64,000 bases of DNA from an uncultured Tateyamaria sp. (GTDB taxonomy: Bacteria; Pseudomonadota; Alphaproteobacteria; Rhodobacterales; Rhodobacteraceae). The notes beneath the pieces were generated by a model. That model saw only the letters and a program-made list of their open reading frames with translations. It searched no databases and was not told the origin of the DNA. This document shows positions 59,659 through 64,000 of this stretch, in pieces (within the stretch, counting starts at the first letter, position 1; each line of letters begins with the position of its first letter). Location: assembly GCA_905480645.1 (NCBI GenBank), contig CAJQRC010000003.1:1-64000 (forward strand). Direction: 5' to 3'. A program made the position numbers and the translations under genes.

Positions 59659-61422
59659 TCATAGATCCATATAGGAGTGCCTTTCTGCTTTTGCGCCAGG
59701 ATGAGTAACGGCGCCCAAGTAGGTAGAACCCACTAATTTTGCATACTTCCAGAGCGCGCCAGCACCGTATAAGGTCTCACGTGGGCCTTTCCAGTTGGAT
59801 TTACGCTCTTCCATTTCCTCTTCAGACAATGCAACATTTATAGAACCTTCTATTGCGTTGAGGGTGATAACGTCACCATCTTTCAACAAAGCGATAGGGC
59901 CCCCGTGGGCTGCTTCGGGACCTACGTGACCAACACAGAAGCCGCGGGTTGCACCAGAAAAGCGTCCATCAGTAATCAATGCAACTTTTTTGCCCATACC
60001 TTGGCCTGAAAGTGCTGCTGTTGTCGCCAACATCTCACGCATACCTGGACCACCAGAGGGTCCCTCGTTGCGAATAACAAATACATCACCTTCATCGTAG
60101 GTTCGGTTTTGTACAGCTTCAAATGCGTCTTGTTCGCATTCATAAATCCGGGCAGGGCCAGTAAAGATTTGGTGTTGGGCTTCCATACCTGCCACTTTAA
60201 CGATCGCTCCCTCGGGAGCGATATTCCCTGTTAAGCCCACAACACCGCCTGTTTTTGTAATAGGCGTTTCAATAGGGTAGATAACTTTACCATCAGCTTC
60301 CAGATCAATCTTATCCAACTCTTCTCCTATAGAATATCCGGTAGATGTGAGACAGTCTTCGTGGATTAAACCAGCTTTGCGCAGTTCTTTCATTACAACG
60401 GGCACGCCTCCTACCTCATAGAGGTCCTTGGCTACATAGGCCCCACCGGGCTTAAGATCTACAAAGTATGGGGTTTCCCGGAATATATCGCAAACATCTT
60501 GCAGGAAGAAATCAATTCCAGCTTCGTGGGCCATGGCAGGCAGGTGTAAACCGGCATTAGTTGATCCACCTGTACAAGCCACTATTCTTGCGGCATTTTC
60601 CAGTGATTTTCGAGTAACGATGTCGCGTGCACAGATGTTTTTATCAATAAGATTCATCACAGCAACACCAGAGGCTTTCGCATATTCATCACGAGATTCA
60701 TATGGTGCAGGAGCGCCCGCTGAGTTTGGCAAAGCTAACCCTATCGCCTCAGATACGCATGCCATGGTATTGGCGGTGAATTGACCGCCACACGCCCCTG
60801 CAGAGGGGCAAGCAACGCGCTCTAAAACTTCCAACTCGGCTTCTGTCATAGTGCCATTTTGTTGATGCCCGACTGCTTCGAACATATCTTGGACTGTTAA
60901 ATCACGGTTAGCATACTCTGCAGGCACTGCAGCGCCTTGGGGCGTACGACCTGGAAGAATTGATCCTCCATATAAAAAAACTGAAGGTACGTTAAGCCGG
61001 ATCATTGCCATCATCATACCAGGCAAAGATTTGTCACAGCCAGCTAAGCCAACGATGGCGTCATAGCAGTGTCCACGCATAGTTAGTTCTACTGTGTCAG
61101 CAATTGCTTCTCGACTTGCTAATGAAGAGCGCATGCCTTCATGGCCCATGGCAATTCCATCTGTGACAGTGATTGTTGTAAACTCGCGTGGTGTGCCGAA
61201 TGCTGCTTTTACGCCAACTTTAACCGATTGTGCTTGACGGTTGAGAGCAATGTTGCAGGGAGCCGCTTCGTTCCAGCAGGTAGCTACTCCAACTAATGGT
61301 TGATGAATTTCTTCCTCTGTCATGCCCATTGCATAGTAATATGAACGGTGGGGCGCACGTGCTGGCCCCTCAGTTACGTGACGGCTGGGTAATTTGGATT
61401 TGTCGAATTTGCCTTTAAGCAT
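59659..61422 (-). CDS. ilvD: Dihydroxy-acid dehydratase
   Basis: 587 aa from ATG 61422, chosen because GGGAG lies 8 nt upstream and '[20 protein letters not shown]' is a typical start; the track adds 19 residues. Fe-S ligand motifs '[17 protein letters not shown]' and '[18 protein letters not shown]', and the C-terminal '[19 protein letters not shown]'. It makes the 2-keto acid precursors of valine, leucine and isoleucine. Divergent from the partial ABC gene. Confidence 0.96.
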   Translation of the reverse strand: MLKGKFDKSKLPSRHVTEGPARAPHRSYYYAMGMTEEEIHQPLVGVATCWNEAAPCNIALNRQAQSVKVGVKAAFGTPREFTTITVTDGIAMGHEGMRSSLASREAIADTVELTMRGHCYDAIVGLAGCDKSLPGMMMAMIRLNVPSVFLYGGSILPGRTPQGAAVPAEYANRDLTVQDMFEAVGHQQNGTMTEAELEVLERVACPSAGACGGQFTANTMACVSEAIGLALPNSAGAPAPYESRDEYAKASGVAVMNLIDKNICARDIVTRKSLENAARIVACTGGSTNAGLHLPAMAHEAGIDFFLQDVCDIFRETPYFVDLKPGGAYVAKDLYEVGGVPVVMKELRKAGLIHEDCLTSTGYSIGEELDKIDLEADGKVIYPIETPITKTGGVVGLTGNIAPEGAIVKVAGMEAQHQIFTGPARIYECEQDAFEAVQNRTYDEGDVFVIRNEGPSGGPGMREMLATTAALSGQGMGKKVALITDGRFSGATRGFCVGHVGPEAAHGGPIALLKDGDVITLNAIEGSINVALSEEEMEERKSNWKGPRETLYGAGALWKYAKLVGSTYLGAVTHPGAKAERHSYMDL

Positions 61423-61598
61423 CTGAGTCTCCCTGAAAGCATTATTGAACGGAATACCCATTGCCTGAACGACCTGCAAGCATCAGAATACGAAGCACAG
61501 AGTTGTAATATTGTGTATCGAAGATTAAATTGATGCAGCGGCGTTAATTCAGAGAAAAAACAATCAGTTATTGCAAAATCTGCTGATCAGGATTGCTA

Positions 61599-64000
61599 AT
61601 GGATTCCACACTTTTCACTTTTATATGGAAACACTCCAAGCGTGAGCAGCTTTTTTTGCTTGCTTTGACGTTAGTAACGTTTCCGATTTTGTATATTACA
61701 CTGGAGTTGCCAAAACGTATTATTAACGACGCGATTGGCGCTGGACCTAGTGCCATGTTTATTTTTGGAGTGCAGGTTACACAAATCGAACTCCTACTGT
61801 CTCTCTGTTTTAGTTATTTAGTGGCTGTTTTTATACACGGCCTGCTCAAGATGAAACTGAATACGATGAAAGGCGTCACTGCGGAGCGGTTATTAAGAAG
61901 ATTTCGCTATCAATTGATAGGACGAATGTTGCGGTTTCCGCGAAATTATTTTCGCTCAACTAGTCAAGGTGAGCTGGTAAGTATGGTTACCTCTGAGGCC
62001 GAACCCATGGGGGGGTTAATGGGTGACATGGTTGCACAGCCCGTTTTTCAGTTGGGACAGATGCTTATAATCGTAACATTTTTGTTTTTACAATCAGTTT
62101 GGTTTGGACTGGCCGGTATCGCACTTATCCCACTGCAGGCGTGGCTTATTCCACAAATGCAACGCCAGATTAATTTACTGAATAAGGAACGAATTAAAGA
62201 AGTGAGAGCATTTTCTTCTGAAATTGGAGAAAGTGCTGCCGGAATATCTGATTTGCGTACAAATGGTGGTTTACGATATCGCCTCGCTCAATTCACGGAA
62301 CGCTTAGGGCGTATTTTTGAAATAAGATTTAAAATTTACCAAAAAAAATTTTTTATGAAGTTTTTGAATAATTTCATCACTCAATTAACACCCTTCTTTT
62401 TCTATTTAGTTGGGGGCTTTTTAGCCATTAACGGAGACATCACTGTTGGTGCACTCGTTGCAGCATTGGCCGCGTATAAAGATCTTTCAAGCCCATGGAA
62501 AGAACTGTTAGCCTATTACAATCAGACACAAGATATGGCTCTTCGTTGGGATATTGTGACTGAACGTTTTGGCCCTAAGGGTATGATTGACGAAAGCTTA
62601 TTTGATGGACAGGTGAACCCGATACCTCATTTGCGTGGAGATATTATTTTTGATAATGTTACAGTGCGCAATGCCGAAAATAACATCGTGTTAGAACAAA
62701 TTAATTTGAAAATTCCGCAAGGTACTCGCGTTGCAATTCAGGTAAAAAATCAGGCTGAGCGCACGGCGCTGGCCGAAATGTTAGCGCGAGAGCTTTTACC
62801 CACTCATGGTAAGATTACGATAGCTGAATACGATCTTTCCAAGTTACACCAAACAGTAGTTGCTGCTCGCATTGGTTATGCGCATTCCAGACCTTACTTA
62901 TTCAATGGCACTCTTGGCAGCAATCTTTTGATGCCTCTTATGACAGGTCCAAATTTTGTTGAGGGTGGGCAAGGCAAGTTAAATCACTCCAGTAATGAAG
63001 CCCATCGTTCGGGCAACAGTACAGATTACATTGATACTGACTGGGTTGACCCTGCACTTGCTGGGCTGGATTCTGCTGATGATATTCGGAAATGGTGGTT
63101 TGCACTGGCAGAAGCTATGGGGACTGATGAGTTTATGTTCCGACGCATGTTAAACAGTCGAATTGATCCGCATCAACATCCCGATTTGGCTAAAAAAATA
63201 GTAAAGCTCCGTTCGAAGGTAGAAGCCCGTTTAAGTAAAACTGACCTAAAAGACTCAGTTTACAGATTTGATCCTGATGAATTCAATCCTGCTCTGCCAC
63301 TTGGTGGCAATCTGTTTTTTGCTTCGTTATCCCGTGATATTAGCCAGCAAAGCCTGGCATCCGATAGTAGTCTTATTAAGCTGCTGTCTGATAATGGATT
63401 AGCTCAACAAGGAATTGCAATTTCTCAAACTTTAATTAAAAATTTGTACCAAACTTTTGGGACTGATGGCACCAACCACCCACTCTTCCCATCGGTTAAC
63501 ATCGAAGCAGCTCTATATGAAAAATTAGTAGATATTGCGCAACGAAGGGACGAAAAAGGTGATGGCGCTCTTACAAATGATGAGTTTGCGCTATTACTGA
63601 CAGTACCGTTTGCTTTTACGGCTGAACAATTTGGCGACTTATTTCAAGACGATTTTAAAAAGGAAATTGTGAAAATACGTAAGAGTCGGGGCGCTTCTTT
63701 AAGAGAACAGACTAGTGCGATTTTCACTCCAATTGATCCAGATAATTATCTGCCGCGCCTTACTATTTTGGAAAATGCACTTTATGGTCGCGTTGCTAGG
63801 ACGGCAGGTGTCAAGGCAGAAATGATCGAAGATTTAGTTGCTGAATTGATATCAAAATATGATGACCTGAGACGCCAAGTTGCCGAAACAGTTTTTGACG
63901 TTCGCACGGGCCTTGGTGGATCGAATCTTCCAACAGTTTTTCATGAACGCGCTGCATTTTCTCGCGCCAGCATCAAAAGGCCTGATATTTTAATACTTGA
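61599..64000 (+). CDS. Divergent ABC-exporter-like protein with degenerate ATPase motifs (partial, 3' end beyond window)
   Basis: Not in the track because it has no stop before the window end: ATG 61599 (AGGA upstream) opens at least 800 codons. Residues 1-~325 look like an exporter membrane domain: 'REQLFLLALTLVTFPILYIT', 'NYFRSTSQGELVSMVTSEAE', 'YLVGGFLAINGDITVGALVA'. An NBD-like strand follows ('FDNVTVRNAENNIVLEQINL'), but the P-loop position (~381-390) reads 'QVKNQAERTA', with no GxxGxGKS/T. A Q-loop-like 'IGYAHSRPYLFNGTLGSNL' lies near 424. A ~300-residue insert precedes the next NBD-like part; it contains 'DEKGDGALTNDEF' (651-663), an EF-hand-like loop. The signature region near 771 is altered ('TGLGGSNLPTVFHERAAFSR'), then 'ASIKRPDILIL'. 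Confidence 0.75.
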   Translation, partial: MDSTLFTFIWKHSKREQLFLLALTLVTFPILYITLELPKRIINDAIGAGPSAMFIFGVQVTQIELLLSLCFSYLVAVFIHGLLKMKLNTMKGVTAERLLRRFRYQLIGRMLRFPRNYFRSTSQGELVSMVTSEAEPMGGLMGDMVAQPVFQLGQMLIIVTFLFLQSVWFGLAGIALIPLQAWLIPQMQRQINLLNKERIKEVRAFSSEIGESAAGISDLRTNGGLRYRLAQFTERLGRIFEIRFKIYQKKFFMKFLNNFITQLTPFFFYLVGGFLAINGDITVGALVAALAAYKDLSSPWKELLAYYNQTQDMALRWDIVTERFGPKGMIDESLFDGQVNPIPHLRGDIIFDNVTVRNAENNIVLEQINLKIPQGTRVAIQVKNQAERTALAEMLARELLPTHGKITIAEYDLSKLHQTVVAARIGYAHSRPYLFNGTLGSNLLMPLMTGPNFVEGGQGKLNHSSNEAHRSGNSTDYIDTDWVDPALAGLDSADDIRKWWFALAEAMGTDEFMFRRMLNSRIDPHQHPDLAKKIVKLRSKVEARLSKTDLKDSVYRFDPDEFNPALPLGGNLFFASLSRDISQQSLASDSSLIKLLSDNGLAQQGIAISQTLIKNLYQTFGTDGTNHPLFPSVNIEAALYEKLVDIAQRRDEKGDGALTNDEFALLLTVPFAFTAEQFGDLFQDDFKKEIVKIRKSRGASLREQTSAIFTPIDPDNYLPRLTILENALYGRVARTAGVKAEMIEDLVAELISKYDDLRRQVAETVFDVRTGLGGSNLPTVFHERAAFSRASIKRPDILIL

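Overview
The window looks like a chromosomal segment of a marine alphaproteobacterium of the Rhodobacterales (Roseobacter-type) with an A+T-rich genome. Three things point that way: the gene order ubiE/mutM/enoyl-CoA hydratase/rpsT/dnaA/dnaN/recF/gyrB, the full paa ring-hydroxylating operon, and the Rhodobacter-like sequences of SerB, SerC, RlmN and DapE. This assignment is from remembered family resemblance, not a search. No rRNA, tRNA or CRISPR array was seen.

Layout. 1-1.6 kb: a secreted-type beta-propeller protein, probably cut by the window start, then a long perfect palindrome. 1.6-9.1 kb: a minus-strand phenylacetate operon, read as thiolase-paaA-B-C-D-E-Z-X, with tight overlaps and the PaaX repressor gene last; no phenylacetate-CoA ligase is present. 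9.4-11.3 kb: an unusually short alanyl-tRNA synthetase. 11.7-12.4 kb: a secreted lysozyme-inhibitor-like protein. 12.5-22.1 kb: the replication/repair block gyrB, lysE, recF, dnaN, dnaA, rpsT, echA, mutM, with a structured, C-tract-bearing gap between rpsT and dnaA. 22.2-24.5 kb: ubiE-ubiB (ubiquinone). 24.5-28.3 kb: a phosphatase, serA and serC, the latter with a leader resembling the serC RNA motif.

28.4-38.5 kb is an accessory island, visibly richer in G+C than its flanks. It carries a ColE1-like mobilization module: an HTH gene, mobC, a relaxase, and two small genes nested in another frame inside the relaxase gene. Both the HTH gene and the relaxase appear broken by single-base frameshifts. 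A HigBA-type toxin-antitoxin pair and a cargo cassette follow: an AraC regulator, an exported amidohydrolase, a DUF3299 protein, an outer-membrane barrel and an OprB-like porin. The island ends near a 77-bp element with perfect 19-bp inverted repeats. It sits between serC and serB, which are commonly neighbours in this order.

38.6-64 kb returns to host-like sequence: a small secreted protein, an MscS channel, serB, asparaginase, an IalB-type protein, rlmN, a LOG-family enzyme, dapD-small gene-dapE with GNAT and DUF2064 genes, and rnr. Then come a polyamine-type ABC transporter operon with a DUF1330 gene inside it, an omega-aminotransferase, ilvD, and the start of a divergent ABC-exporter-like protein whose ATP-binding motifs are degenerate. 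It runs off the window end, which is why the ORF track omits it.

Together the host genes supply serine, lysine/diaminopimelate and branched-chain amino acid synthesis, ubiquinone, replication initiation and aromatic acid catabolism. The island adds an apparently decayed transfer module and an outer-membrane/periplasmic catabolic cassette of unknown substrate.
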